Numbered from the stretch's first letter, positions 36,544 through 46,393 are shown. The stretch: DNA of 64,000 bases from Nostoc sp. KVJ20 (GCF_001712795.1 NZ_KV757572.1:1-64000); one strand, 5' to 3'. Numbers and translations are program-made. The notes: a model not told the origin generated them from the letters alone.

Positions 36544-36670
36544 TGGGGAATGGGGCATGGGGCATGGGGCATGGGGGAGAAGAACTCTGAACTCCTCACT
36601 CAGAACTCCAATGCCCAACACCCAATGCCCAATGCCCACCCAATGCCCAATGCCCAATGCCCAATGCCCA
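36544..36670. repeat. GGGGCAT and CAATGCC repeats between lexA and helicase
   Basis: GGGGCAT units (36544-36578), then the approximately complementary CAATGCC units (36609-36670). They fill the gap between lexA and the helicase and could form a hairpin. Confidence 0.75.
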
Positions 36671-36682
36671 TTTGCTTAAAAT

Positions 36683-38155
36683 ATGTACCTGACGCAAAAT
36701 TCAGTGCAACAACTGCCCACTTTCCGGTTGAAATTACCATTTGCAAGGGAAAGTAAGGGCAGTTATCACACGCAACCATTACCAGGATGCCCAAGAATGC
36801 CTCCGTCTCTGCAATTGCGGCAATATCAGCGCCAAGCGATCGCTAGCTGGTTTACCAACAATGGCAGAGGCACGCTGAAAATGGCTACTGGTAGTGGTAA
36901 AACGATTACCGCATTAGCGATCGCTTGTGAATTATATCAGCAGATTAATTTACAAGTTCTGGTGGTGGTGTGTCCCTACCGCCATCTTGTCACCCAATGG
37001 GCGCGAGAATGCGAAAAATTTAATTTGCAACCCATTTTAGCCTTTGAGAATTTACGCACTTGGCAAAGTCAGCTTTCTACCCAAATTTATAATCTGCGTT
37101 CTGGTTCTCAACGGTTTGTTACTGTCATTACTACGAACTCTACTTTAATTGGAGATGGGTTTCAGTCTCAACTCAAATATTTTCCCGCCAAAACTCTAAT
37201 TATTGGAGATGAAGCCCATAATTTAGGCGCACCCAAGCTAGAAGAAAGTTTACCGCGTAGTGTTGGGTTGAGGCTGGCTTTATCTGCCACACCGGAGAGG
37301 TATTTTGATGATTTTGGCACGCAATCTCTATTTGATTATTTTGGCCCAGTTCTGCAACCAGAGTTTACTTTGAGGGATGCGATCGCTCAAGGTGCGTTAG
37401 TACATTACCTCTATTATCCGGTACTGGTAGAGTTAACTGAAGCCGAAAGTATTGCCTATTTAAAGTTAACTAAAAGAATTGGGCGATCGCTACTTTATCG
37501 CGATCGAGAAAATGGCGGAAATTTTGAAGACAATGAAGATTTAAAACCGTTGTTAATGCAAAGAGCAAGATTAATTGGTGCGGCGGAAAATAAATTAAAT
37601 GCTTTGCGGGATTTAATGATTACTCGCCGCGAAACTACTCACACTCTTTTTTATTGTAGTGATGGTTCCCAAGATGCGGGACAACGTTCATCTCTACGCC
37701 AACTCAAAGCTGTTGCTAAAATTCTCGGAGTAGATTTAGGTTACAAGGTAAGCACTTATACGGCTCAAACAACTTTACAAGAAAGGGAAATATTGCGCCA
37801 TCAATTTGAAAGTGGAGAGTTGCAAGGTTTAGTCGCAATTCGTTGTTTAGATGAAGGTGTTGATATTCCAGCAATTCAAACTGCGGTGATTTTATCAAGT
37901 TCTGGAAATCCTCGCCAATTTATCCAGCGACGGGGGCGAGTTTTACGTCCTCATCCGGGTAAGGAACGCGCCACTATATTTGACATGATTGTTTTGCCAC
38001 CAGATTTAGATCTAGAAACTATCGAAGTTGAGCGCAATTTATTGAAAAAGGAATTGCGTCGCTTTGTAGAATTTGCTGATTTAGCTGATAATGCAGGTGT
38101 TGCAAGAATGAAGTTACTTGATTTACAAAAGCGCTATGGTTTATTAGATATTTGA
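36683..38155 (+). CDS. Dnd-associated DEAH helicase (putative restriction component)
   Basis: 490 residues from 36683, or 452 from the ATG at 36797 (MPPSLQLRQYQ), which may be the true start as the helicase core begins there. SF2 helicase motifs: Q-like LRQYQRQAI, motif I KMATGSGKT, motif II GDEAHNLG, motif III LSATPER and motif VI QRRGRVLRPH. It belongs to the XPB/SSL2-like group annotated, as I recall, as a 'DNA phosphorothioation system restriction enzyme' in cyanobacteria. No nuclease domain is seen, so it would need a partner. It heads the Dnd island, 1.6 kb upstream of the second DndD-like ATPase, with no dndFGH nearby. Confidence 0.75.
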   Translation: MYLTQNSVQQLPTFRLKLPFARESKGSYHTQPLPGCPRMPPSLQLRQYQRQAIASWFTNNGRGTLKMATGSGKTITALAIACELYQQINLQVLVVVCPYRHLVTQWARECEKFNLQPILAFENLRTWQSQLSTQIYNLRSGSQRFVTVITTNSTLIGDGFQSQLKYFPAKTLIIGDEAHNLGAPKLEESLPRSVGLRLALSATPERYFDDFGTQSLFDYFGPVLQPEFTLRDAIAQGALVHYLYYPVLVELTEAESIAYLKLTKRIGRSLLYRDRENGGNFEDNEDLKPLLMQRARLIGAAENKLNALRDLMITRRETTHTLFYCSDGSQDAGQRSSLRQLKAVAKILGVDLGYKVSTYTAQTTLQEREILRHQFESGELQGLVAIRCLDEGVDIPAIQTAVILSSSGNPRQFIQRRGRVLRPHPGKERATIFDMIVLPPDLDLETIEVERNLLKKELRRFVEFADLADNAGVARMKLLDLQKRYGLLDI

Positions 38156-38481
38156 TGATGAACTATGTAGTTGTATTTTTTTGTAAAAATTTTCAAGTTT
38201 TGAAAAAACAAGCATTAAGTATGAAATAATTAAATTATGAATTAGATGATAATGGAACGTAACTGTCTTTAAAAATTTCACTTACATCCCATTATGATCT
38301 AGATTTTAATATTAACAATATCAGAATATCATTCAATAATAAAGTCTTTTTTCAAAGAAAAGTATAAATTTAAAAAAATAGTTTTTACAAAATTAAAGAT
38401 AACGCTAACAGTGACTTTACGGTGGTAAATACAGCACTAGACAAAGTTAAAATATGGAAAATCTATATTTCCAAACCGAAG

Positions 38482-38655
38482 ATGTCACAAGATGCGAATA
38501 TCGATGATGTGCAGGAGCCAATAAACAGCGCTCCGCCGGAGGTGCGGCGAATTATTGAGCGGGTATGGAAGCTGGAAAAAGGCAGACTAGATAAGAAGAT
38601 AAACAGCCATATAAACGATCATATTTTGGACATTATTAAGGAAGAGGTGCGATGA
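38482..38655 (+). CDS. Small protein coupled to the DndD-like ATPase
   Basis: 57 residues from the ATG at 38482 (MSQDANIDD), or 77 from a GTG at 38422; neither has a ribosome site. It is charged, with helix-forming PEVRRIIERVWKLEKGRL and no known domain. Its stop overlaps the next ATG (ATGA at 38652-38655), so translation of the two is probably coupled and the proteins may work together. I do not recognise the family. Confidence 0.6.
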   Translation: MSQDANIDDVQEPINSAPPEVRRIIERVWKLEKGRLDKKINSHINDHILDIIKEEVR

Positions 38656-40724
38656 AGCTGACTTCAATCAAGCTATGCAACTTTCGCTCCTTTTATGGTA
38701 CGACACCAGAGATGCTCCTCACTGCTGGAGATGTTCAGAACACAACGATTATTCATGGTAATAACGGCTCTGGAAAAACCAGTTTACTAAATGCCTTTAC
38801 TTGGGTATTATATGAAAAATTTAGTGCAGCATTTGCATCAATAGAACAGTTAGTAAATAAGCGTGCGATCGCAGAAGCTCAAAAAGGTCAAGCTGTAGAA
38901 TGTTGGGTAGAAATTGGCTGGGAACATGAAGGTAAACGCTATCGAGTTAAACGCGCCTGTCGGGGTTATAAAAACGAAGGTGATTTTGACGCTGGGAAAA
39001 CTCAATTAACCATGTGGGTTGGTGCAGATGATGGTAAATGGAATATACCAATTCAGCAACCAGACGATATAATTAATCAAATTTTACCCGCTACTTTACA
39101 TCAATATTTTTTCTTTGACGGCGAACGAATTGAAGAAATAGTCCGTTCTGATAAAAAAGCTGAAATTGCCGAAGCTACAAAAATTTTCTTGGGTGTGGAA
39201 GTAATCAACCGTTCCATCAGACATTTGGGAGATGCTAAAAAAACTCTAGAAAATGAGTTAAAAGCTATTGGTGATTCTGAAACCAAACAGCTATTACGAC
39301 AGCAAGAAAAGATAGAACGCGAACGTGAACGCATTATCAAACGGCAAACTGAAATTAAAGAAGAGTTAGAATATCAACAAACTTTTAAAAAAGAGACAAG
39401 CAACCGTTTGCGAGAACTGAGTGCAGCTAAGGAATTACAAGAAAGATGGCAGGATTTAGAATCACAGAAAGCGGCAAATCAAGAAGAATATAAAAAAACG
39501 AAGGAAGCGCTGAAAAAAGTTATTTCCGCGCGGGGTTATACAGTTTTACTCTCAGAAACTACAGCACAATTTCGAGGAATTATAAATGATTTGAAGGCGC
39601 GAGGCGAGTTAACATCAGGAATTTCGCGGGAATTTGTCAGTGATTTACTCAATTCTCAACGCTGCATTTGTGGCGCAGAATTACACGCGGGTAATCATTC
39701 TCATAGGCATGTAAGTAATTGGTTAAATAAAGCCGGTTCCTCGGCGGTAGAAGAAACTGCAATTCGGATGATAGCTCAAGTAGACGAAATTGATAAGCAA
39801 GCTATAGGATTTTGGGAAGAGGTTGATAGAGAACAAAGTAGAATTAATCAGTTAAGGCAAAGCATATCTCAGATTGAAGGCGATTTAGACAATATTCAAG
39901 AACGCTTGCGAAAAGATGCTAATGAAGAAATTAGCAGTTTACAAAAACGTTTAGATGAAATTGAAAATAAAATTGATGAATTAAATCGAGAACAGGGTGC
40001 AAATCAGCAGCAAATTGCTCAACTCACAACTGAAATTGAAGGTTTAAACAAACAAATCGCCAAGCAAAAGCTGAATGAAGATAAGCAAACTTTAGCACAG
40101 CGACGAATTAACGCCACTCAAGATGCAATCGAACGGTTAACGGAAGTTAGAAATCGTCAAGAACAACAATTTCGTCTGCAACTAGAAAAGCGAGTACAAG
40201 AGATATTCACGGAAATTTCTGTAACTCCATACATTCCTAAAATTAGCGATAAATATGAACTGACATTAGTAGAAAATACTACAGGTGTGGAAGCGCCAGT
40301 TGCAGCTTCTACCGGGGAGAATCAAATTCTCAGTTTATCTTTTATAGCCAGCATCATTGACAAAGTGCGGGAATGGAGTGAGAAACGAAAAATGATGATG
40401 ATTCCCGATAGTAGTACTTTCCCAATTGTGATGGATTCGCCGTTTGGAAGTTTGGATGAAAATTCGCGGCGACACATTGCGAAGACAATTCCCCAATTAG
40501 CGAATCAGTTGATAGTTTTAGTTACTAAAACTCAATGGCGGGGTGAAGTAGAAGCAGAAATTACAAACAGAATTGGTAGAGAATATGTGCTTACGTATTA
40601 TTCTTCTAAGCCAGATTGCGAACAAGATTATATTGAGTTGAGTGGGGAAAGATATCCTTTGGTGAAACAAAGTCCGAACGAGTTTGAGTATACTGAAATT
40701 ATCGCGGTTGAACGTAATCTTTAA
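38652..40724 (+). CDS. DndD-like SMC/Rad50 family ATPase, second copy on the island
   Basis: 690 residues. ABC ATPase split by a long coiled coil: Walker A GNNGSGKT at 36-43; the marker YFFFDGERIEEI that this group shares with DndD; coiled coil from about 190 to 510 with a CICG turn near 340 (a possible variant zinc hook); signature STGENQILSLS; Walker B PIVMDSPFGSLDE. It is clearly a relative of DndD (47455-49440) but diverged. Its start overlaps the small gene upstream. In DndFGH-type systems ATPases drive DNA cutting; here I infer that this one works with the helicase as an alternative restriction module. Confidence 0.8.
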   Translation: MKLTSIKLCNFRSFYGTTPEMLLTAGDVQNTTIIHGNNGSGKTSLLNAFTWVLYEKFSAAFASIEQLVNKRAIAEAQKGQAVECWVEIGWEHEGKRYRVKRACRGYKNEGDFDAGKTQLTMWVGADDGKWNIPIQQPDDIINQILPATLHQYFFFDGERIEEIVRSDKKAEIAEATKIFLGVEVINRSIRHLGDAKKTLENELKAIGDSETKQLLRQQEKIERERERIIKRQTEIKEELEYQQTFKKETSNRLRELSAAKELQERWQDLESQKAANQEEYKKTKEALKKVISARGYTVLLSETTAQFRGIINDLKARGELTSGISREFVSDLLNSQRCICGAELHAGNHSHRHVSNWLNKAGSSAVEETAIRMIAQVDEIDKQAIGFWEEVDREQSRINQLRQSISQIEGDLDNIQERLRKDANEEISSLQKRLDEIENKIDELNREQGANQQQIAQLTTEIEGLNKQIAKQKLNEDKQTLAQRRINATQDAIERLTEVRNRQEQQFRLQLEKRVQEIFTEISVTPYIPKISDKYELTLVENTTGVEAPVAASTGENQILSLSFIASIIDKVREWSEKRKMMMIPDSSTFPIVMDSPFGSLDENSRRHIAKTIPQLANQLIVLVTKTQWRGEVEAEITNRIGREYVLTYYSSKPDCEQDYIELSGERYPLVKQSPNEFEYTEIIAVERNL

Positions 40725-40733
40725 AGGATAAAG

Positions 40734-40871
40734 TTATGGTTGCGAGTCAAGAATGATAGAGGACTCTGGGAATTACACCCTTACGAAGAAGGGGATGAAG
40801 TTCATTTCACTAGTGTTGATTTTCACTTTCCTATTTCTTTGGTGGATGAGGACGTTCAATTTCCTATTTAA
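40734..40871 (+). pseudogene. C-terminal fragment of a Uma2 family gene
   Basis: A 45-codon open frame with no usable start reads WLRVKNDRGLWELHPY then EEGDEVHFTSVDFHFPI, which matches the typical C-terminal end of cyanobacterial Uma2 (DUF820) nucleases, from memory. The catalytic core is gone. It lies directly between the SMC ATPase and an intact Uma2 gene (40907), so it may be what remains after recombination or loss. Confidence 0.6.
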
Positions 40872-40906
40872 ATTAGGATTATCCTAGATTCATAGTTAGG
40901 GGTTTT

Positions 40907-41458
40907 ATGAGTATTAAAACTGAAGCAACTATTGAAGATTTGTACCATTTACCTGACAATTGTAAAGCAGAGATTGTCAATGGAAAATTGGTGTTGATGT
41001 CTCCAACTGGATTTTCACCAGGACGTGCAGGTGGTGAAATTTATGCAAGTTTACGGGATTATGAACGTCTGAAAAAAAGTGGTTATGCTTTGCCTGATAA
41101 TGTCGGTTTTATTGTCAATCTTCCTAACCGCCGTTCTTTAAGTCCTGATGCTGCGTTTTATACTAGCAAACCTACAGGCGGAAAGTTTCTTAATGGTGCG
41201 CCTGTGTTTGCTGCTGAGGTGCGAAGTGAAAATGATTACGGTGATAAGGCTGAGGAAGAAATGGCTAATAAACGCCGTGATTATTTTGCGGCTGGTACAT
41301 TGGTAGTTTGGGATGTAGACGTACTCAAAGAGGAAGTTATTAGAGTATATCGCGCTAGTAAACCTGATGAATTGCAAGTGTATCACCGTGGTGAGGTGGC
41401 TGAAGCTGAACCCGCAGTGCCAGGATGGACTATGTTAGTAGATAATTTGTTTGTTTAA
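40907..41458 (+). CDS. Uma2 family putative endonuclease
   Basis: 183 residues of the Uma2/DUF820 family, which has a PD-(D/E)xK fold. Seen: NGKLVLMSP, SPDAAF (the Asp), AEVRSEND (Glu, then Arg-Ser instead of the more usual Lys-position pattern) and VVWDVD. A good ribosome site (TAGGGG) precedes the ATG. The family is hugely expanded in cyanobacteria with unknown biology. It sits in the Dnd island, but this may be passenger content. Confidence 0.8.
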   Translation: MSIKTEATIEDLYHLPDNCKAEIVNGKLVLMSPTGFSPGRAGGEIYASLRDYERLKKSGYALPDNVGFIVNLPNRRSLSPDAAFYTSKPTGGKFLNGAPVFAAEVRSENDYGDKAEEEMANKRRDYFAAGTLVVWDVDVLKEEVIRVYRASKPDELQVYHRGEVAEAEPAVPGWTMLVDNLFV

Positions 41459-41552
41459 GCGATCGCTCACATACTAGTATAAAATAATGCGTCAATAATT
41501 ACTATTACTTTTGACTTTCGGTTAAAATAGCAACAATGTAGATATTAAAACA

Positions 41553-42023
41553 ATGGCTGCAAATAGAATCAGGGTTGCTAAAGATAAGGCTGAGTTGGTG
41601 AAATCTCTAGTCGCATCAAAAGACACAACTGGGCCTTTTCAGACTTATGTAGAAGTTATGGTGTTTGCAGCAGCATTGGGCGTTAAAAATAAAAAGCGCG
41701 TTCCTTTGGGGGAAACTACAAAAAGAGAACCATCTCCAATTCCACAAGAAAATTTTGCTTCATTGGGTTATGACCTAATCATTAAATTATTAGGAATCAC
41801 TGAAACTAAAGATATCAACATACTCTCATCTAGAGAAGAACAAGATGAAGATAAACGTACTCAAATATTTGAAGAGTATGCTAATGCAGGGCTGGAAATT
41901 TTACAAAGTGAGTTGCGCGGTTCTGTTGACTACTCAGAACGACTTCTATTAGTTCTTATTTCTGAAAAAGGAACAAAAGAACAGCTAGAAGAAGAATTTG
42001 ACCTCAGTAAATTCTTAAATTGA
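41553..42023 (+). CDS. Dnd system-associated protein 4
   Basis: 156 residues, starting MAANRIRVAKDKAELVK. It matches, from memory, the family named 'dnd system-associated protein 4', found next to phosphorothioation genes; its mechanism is unknown. Segments LVKSLVASKDTTGPFQTYVEVMVFAA and a C-terminal acidic part (LEEEFDLSKFLN) are typical. It lies just upstream of the interrupted HNH gene. No catalytic motif is visible. Confidence 0.65.
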   Translation: MAANRIRVAKDKAELVKSLVASKDTTGPFQTYVEVMVFAAALGVKNKKRVPLGETTKREPSPIPQENFASLGYDLIIKLLGITETKDINILSSREEQDEDKRTQIFEEYANAGLEILQSELRGSVDYSERLLLVLISEKGTKEQLEEEFDLSKFLN

Positions 42024-42054
42024 TTTTTTCGCTTGCTTAATTAAGTTATTAAAT

Positions 42055-42996
42055 ATGAAAAATCTAGCATATTATTGCAAACGCTTTGCTGAATTAAATG
42101 TGAGTAGTAGCCGGAAGCGTGGTAATGCTCAATATAAACCAATATTACTTTTATCTGTAATTGATTTAATTGCACGAGGTGTTATTACTACTAACGAGAT
42201 TCGGGTTTCAGACGAATTAGTTCAAATATTTGAGAGGTATTGGAATGTAATCGGTTCTCCATCTTACAAAGGTGGTTTACACTATCCTTTCTTTCATATG
42301 CAAAATGAAGGCTTTTGGTACTTGAAATTTAAGCCTGAATTTAATGGGTTACAGCCAAAAACAATTAACAAGCTAAAGGAGGCTGTTGAATACGCATATC
42401 TAGACAGTGAATTATTTAACTTTTTGCAAGATGAGTTTTGCAGAAAAGAACTAATTGATGCACTTGTGGCAGCTTTCTTTTCTGATAATGAAAATGATTT
42501 AGAAGCTATTTTACAAATAAATTAAACCTTTCAAGATGACGCAGTAAATATAGAAAAAATAATTGAAACAGGCAATTTAGAGCCTAATCCAAGATGGAGT
42601 TTGAAACGAGCAGTTATTAGAAACGCTTTTTTTAGGAAAGCAATTGTACACGTTTATGACTACAGATGTGCTTTTTGTAGATTGAAAGTAACTAAAAAAG
42701 TAAATCAAAATATTGTGGATGGTGCACATATCAAGCCATTTTCACAATTTTATGATAATAAAATTCATAATGGAATTGCTCTTTGTAAAAATCATCATTG
42801 GGCATTTGATAGGGGTTGGTTTGCTGTAGATGAGCAATACAAAATTATAGTTAGTAATGATTTGGAAGAAGCATCTCCCCATGCTAAACCTATGAAAGAT
42901 TTTCATGGTGAAATAATACTTCTACCAAATACAGAGAAATACTTTCCAGAACTGGAAGCGTTGCAATGGCATCGCCAAAATATATTTCAAGCATAA
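42055..42996 (+). pseudogene. HNH endonuclease interrupted by one in-frame TAA
   Basis: One frame of 313 codons, broken only by TAA at 42523-42525 (codon 157). The N-terminal half (YKPILLLSVIDLIARG ... YPFFHMQNEGFWYLKF) resembles the sulfur-binding domain that reads phosphorothioate DNA in McrA-type enzymes. The C-terminal half is an HNH nuclease: CAFC, DGAHIKPF, NGIALCKNHH. Either half could be made alone (the second has a TTG at 42601), but the natural reading is a nonsense mutation. Its stop directly abuts the stop of dndB on the other strand, with no base between. A nuclease that cuts phosphorothioate DNA would harm a host with active Dnd, which would favour loss. Confidence 0.7.
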
Positions 42997-44595
42997 TTAC
43001 AAGACAGGTGGAAGTCCTACTGCTTTTGGTTCAACAAATTTGCCATCAAAACCTATAGTTTTATCTTCCAGAGTCCTAGCATCAGCCAAAGCCTTACGAA
43101 GTTCAGCACGTTCCATCTGTTCCTGAATTCCACCCAGGATGTAAACCAATAACTTCGCCGCCAAATCTCGTCCAGCAACCTGCACCCGCTTTTTATTTGG
43201 GTCATATAAAACCCCATACCAGAGAGATTGGGGATATTCCATACCACTAAAACCACCTTGCTGGTCAAACTTCCGCAGTTTCTTGAAAATATCTGCCAGA
43301 GAAAAACCTTTTTTAAAAACCAAAATTCCCAAAGCTTGCGCTAATGCAACTTGAGCAACTGGACGGAAAAGCATATTTCCTTCACCTCCATCTTTCTCAA
43401 AGCTGAAGCGCCGTAAAGCTGGTGTATCCTCGTGTTCTAAAATCTTATAACTAGAAAGACTAGCCAAAGAATCAAATAGCTTTCTAAATTCCTCAATTCC
43501 CTGCTCAAGTTCTTCATCCTCTGGACGCATGGGAATTAGACCTTTCTCCAAAGGTTTCCAGTGAGGGAACTTTTGAGCCAAATAGCGCTCAGACATATCT
43601 TGTAGAGCTTGCAATGTCGTCAAAACTGTAGAATTGGAAGCGACTGTTGCACTATTCCAATTAACACGAGGATTGCGATCTTGTCGTTGTTCTAATAGTG
43701 GATGTGTAACTGCAATTTTTCTAGCAACGATCGCAAAACCATCATCTTCATTCAACTGTGTTAGTTGCCCTTTAGTCAAGGGTGCAGCCATCAGGTTGAC
43801 ATGAACAAAAATTGACCTCACCCTACGCCTCGCCTCGGTGCGAGTTTCCCCAGCCGCTACCGCACAGATGAACTCAATACCAATTTTTTCCTTGGGTAAA
43901 TTTTGTAAGTAAGCAAGGTCTACTTGGTACTTTTCTATCAAATCATTGACTGTAATAAAACTGTCATCAGCACCTTTATCTTTTTTATAGCGCTGGAGTT
44001 TACGAGTTTTAATTAACTCCATCAACCCCTGTACACCCATTAATCGGTGTTGACCATCTAGTGCATAAATGGTTACATCATCCTCAGAAATATTTAGCAG
44101 ACCTACTTTAGCGTCTTTATCTAAGGGTATAAAATCAGTAGTAGACTTTGTGGCGCGTCCTTCGCTATCCCACTCAGCAGCTTTGGGATTATCCACCCAC
44201 GGTTGATTAATTACTACTAGCACTGGCGGAAACTTGTGATTTTGTCTAGCCGCTAAATACTGCACTAGCGGTGCTTGACGTGACCAATCAAGGGGACGCT
44301 GCTGAATTTCGTCAATACTATCCGCATCAATTTCGACATTATCAGTCTCAGGATTATACTTTTTTTGAAACAGAGGTAAGCCAGAGGCGAAGTGAACCCG
44401 GCCTGCAAACCATTCCAGGGTAACAGAGCTAACATAAGCCTCAGTACCACCCATTTCGGTTTTTTGAACAAGAATCTGATCTTTTCTCCCTAAAAACTTC
44501 TCTAGGAGTAAAGCTAGTACCTGTTTTTCCTTATTTTCTCGTTCCAGGTACTCTCTAGCGATGTCAGCCGTTGGGTCAGATGCACTATCTTTCAT
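42997..44595 (-). CDS. dndB: DndB, DGQHR-domain regulator of DNA phosphorothioation
   Basis: 532 residues with the DGQHR motif at 180-184 (IYALDGQHRLMGVQG), the mark of DndB and related proteins. DndB is known to repress dnd genes in Salmonella and Streptomyces. It is transcribed away from dndC, and the gap between them (44596-44749) contains two inverted repeats that may be its operator. It is longer than the roughly 370 residues I recall for the classic DndB, so it could be a cyanobacterial variant. No DNA-binding domain can be named. Confidence 0.8.
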   Translation of the reverse strand: MKDSASDPTADIAREYLERENKEKQVLALLLEKFLGRKDQILVQKTEMGGTEAYVSSVTLEWFAGRVHFASGLPLFQKKYNPETDNVEIDADSIDEIQQRPLDWSRQAPLVQYLAARQNHKFPPVLVVINQPWVDNPKAAEWDSEGRATKSTTDFIPLDKDAKVGLLNISEDDVTIYALDGQHRLMGVQGLMELIKTRKLQRYKKDKGADDSFITVNDLIEKYQVDLAYLQNLPKEKIGIEFICAVAAGETRTEARRRVRSIFVHVNLMAAPLTKGQLTQLNEDDGFAIVARKIAVTHPLLEQRQDRNPRVNWNSATVASNSTVLTTLQALQDMSERYLAQKFPHWKPLEKGLIPMRPEDEELEQGIEEFRKLFDSLASLSSYKILEHEDTPALRRFSFEKDGGEGNMLFRPVAQVALAQALGILVFKKGFSLADIFKKLRKFDQQGGFSGMEYPQSLWYGVLYDPNKKRVQVAGRDLAAKLLVYILGGIQEQMERAELRKALADARTLEDKTIGFDGKFVEPKAVGLPPVL

Positions 44596-44635
44596 GTTAA
44601 ATTTTAAAAACAGAATAAGATTATGTCGTTTAATT

Positions 44636-44678
44636 ATCCAAAAAATTGGATATTAGTAGTAAAGTTTTTAAAAACTTT
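44636..44678. promoter_or_regulatory. Two inverted repeats between dndB and dndC
   Basis: ATCCAA-AAAA-TTGGAT (44636-44651) and an 18-bp perfect palindrome AAAGTTTTTAAAAACTTT (44661-44678), in a 154-base gap between divergent genes. This is a good place for a repressor to control both promoters. Binding by DndB is inference. Confidence 0.5.
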
Positions 44679-44749
44679 TTTCAACGTATTTCGTAGATTT
44701 TGTCTGTGTAGCCCGAATATTAAGCCAGTGTTTCCAGAGAGAAGGAGAA

Positions 44750-46393
44750 ATGACTACAGCACAACAACCAGAAAAGACAGTTCAGCAAACACGTACTGTA
44801 GCAGAGTTAGTGGACTACATCCAAGCTCTCACCATTGAAATTCAAGAATTGTATTGTTTAGATGAGATACCTTGGGTAGTAGGCTATTCGGGCGGCAAAG
44901 ATAGTACTGCTACTTTACAGCTTATCTGGAATGCGATCGCAGCCCTACCAGTTGAAAAGCGAAAAAAGACTATTCATGTTATTACAACTGACACATTAGT
45001 AGAAAACCCTGTAGTCTCTGTTTGGGTACGCAAATCCTTAGAAAGGATGAAGGTTGCTGCTCAAGAACAGAAAATGCCCATTGAGCCACATTTATTACAC
45101 CCAGAAATCAAAGAGACATTTTGGGTCAGCTTGATTGGTAAAGGTTATCCAACGCCGCGAGGAAAATTTCGTTGGTGTACAGACCGTCTGAAAATTCATC
45201 CTTCTAACCACTTTATCCGTGATGTAGTTAGAGTAAATGGGGAAGTTATTCTTGTTTTAGGTACGCGCAAAGCTGAAAGCATTAAACGTGCTATCTCAAT
45301 GGAAAAACATCAAGCAGGTAGCCTAAAAGATCGTCTAATTTCTGATTCAAGCTCACCAACATCTCTGCTTTACCATAGTGCAAGCTTACCTAATTCTTTA
45401 ATTTATAGCCCTATTGAAGATTGGCGTACTGATGAAGTTTGGATTTACTTAAATCAGTGGCAAAATCCTTGGGGATATAGCAACAAAGACTTGTTCACCA
45501 TGTATCGAGGTGCTACAGCAGATAATGAATGTCCTCTAGTTGTAGATACTTCGACTGCTAGCTGTGGTGATTCTCGATTTGGGTGCTGGGTTTGCACAAT
45601 TGTTAGTAAAGATAAATCGATGGAGGCAATGATTCAAAATGATGAAGAAAAAGAATGGATGCAGCCTCTATTAGATATCCGTAATGAATTAGATAATAGA
45701 GATGACCGCGATAAAAGAGACTTCCGTCGCATCTGGGGAGAAGTCCAACTTTTTGAACGTCATGTAGATGGCGAAACCTCTATTGAACCAATTCACGGCC
45801 CCTATACCAAATATTGGCGGGAACATTGGCTCAGACGATTATTAGAAGCGCAAACAAAAACCCGTCGGACAGCGCCAGAAAATATGCGCGACATCACCCT
45901 AATTACTCTAGAAGAAATGAGCGAAATTCGCCGCATTTGGCTAGAAGAAAAACACGAATTTGATGATAGCTTACCCCGGATTTATCAAGAAGTGACAGGC
46001 GAAGAATTTCAAGACCCCCGCCCTGGTGCTGACTATAGCCTACTAGGTCGTGATGAATGGATAGTATTAGAAGAAATCTGTGAAGGTGACGCGATGCACT
46101 TGGAACTCATGGCGAAATTGTTAGACACAGAACGCCAGTATCGCAAAAAAACTCGTCGCGTGGGAATATACGATACTTTAGAAAAATGCTTTAATACGAG
46201 TTCCCGTTCTCCAGAAGATGCGATTAAAAATGCTCGTTTGAAACGCGAATTAAGCGAAGCAGTTAGTCAAGGTGATGTTGCAAAAGTCAAGCAGATGACT
46301 TTGGGCGATGTTGCAGCAATCAATGAAGTAGATGAAGGTAAAAGTGAAAGTGATGAAGAGGTAACTTGGGCAAGTATGAAATTTAAAAAGTAA
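44750..46393 (+). CDS. dndC: DndC, DNA phosphorothioation sulfurtransferase
   Basis: 547 residues. PP-loop ATP pyrophosphatase motif GYSGGKDSTATLQ (SGGKDS at 47-52), the FRWCTDRLKIHP segment as in PAPS reductase-like enzymes, and a cysteine group typical of the DndC 4Fe-4S cluster (CPLVVDTSTASC, then GDSRFGCWVC). DndC activates the DNA backbone and receives sulfur from a cysteine desulfurase (DndA or IscS). An excellent ribosome site (AAGGAG) precedes the ATG. The C-terminal 150 residues are charged and less typical. No dndA is nearby. Confidence 0.95.
   Translation: MTTAQQPEKTVQQTRTVAELVDYIQALTIEIQELYCLDEIPWVVGYSGGKDSTATLQLIWNAIAALPVEKRKKTIHVITTDTLVENPVVSVWVRKSLERMKVAAQEQKMPIEPHLLHPEIKETFWVSLIGKGYPTPRGKFRWCTDRLKIHPSNHFIRDVVRVNGEVILVLGTRKAESIKRAISMEKHQAGSLKDRLISDSSSPTSLLYHSASLPNSLIYSPIEDWRTDEVWIYLNQWQNPWGYSNKDLFTMYRGATADNECPLVVDTSTASCGDSRFGCWVCTIVSKDKSMEAMIQNDEEKEWMQPLLDIRNELDNRDDRDKRDFRRIWGEVQLFERHVDGETSIEPIHGPYTKYWREHWLRRLLEAQTKTRRTAPENMRDITLITLEEMSEIRRIWLEEKHEFDDSLPRIYQEVTGEEFQDPRPGADYSLLGRDEWIVLEEICEGDAMHLELMAKLLDTERQYRKKTRRVGIYDTLEKCFNTSSRSPEDAIKNARLKRELSEAVSQGDVAKVKQMTLGDVAAINEVDEGKSESDEEVTWASMKFKK

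Noticed and set aside
38190..38206. TTTTCAA-GTT-TTGAAAA hairpin after the helicase gene as a terminator
   Set aside because: The stem is short and AT-only apart from one pair, in very AT-rich DNA; too weak to call.
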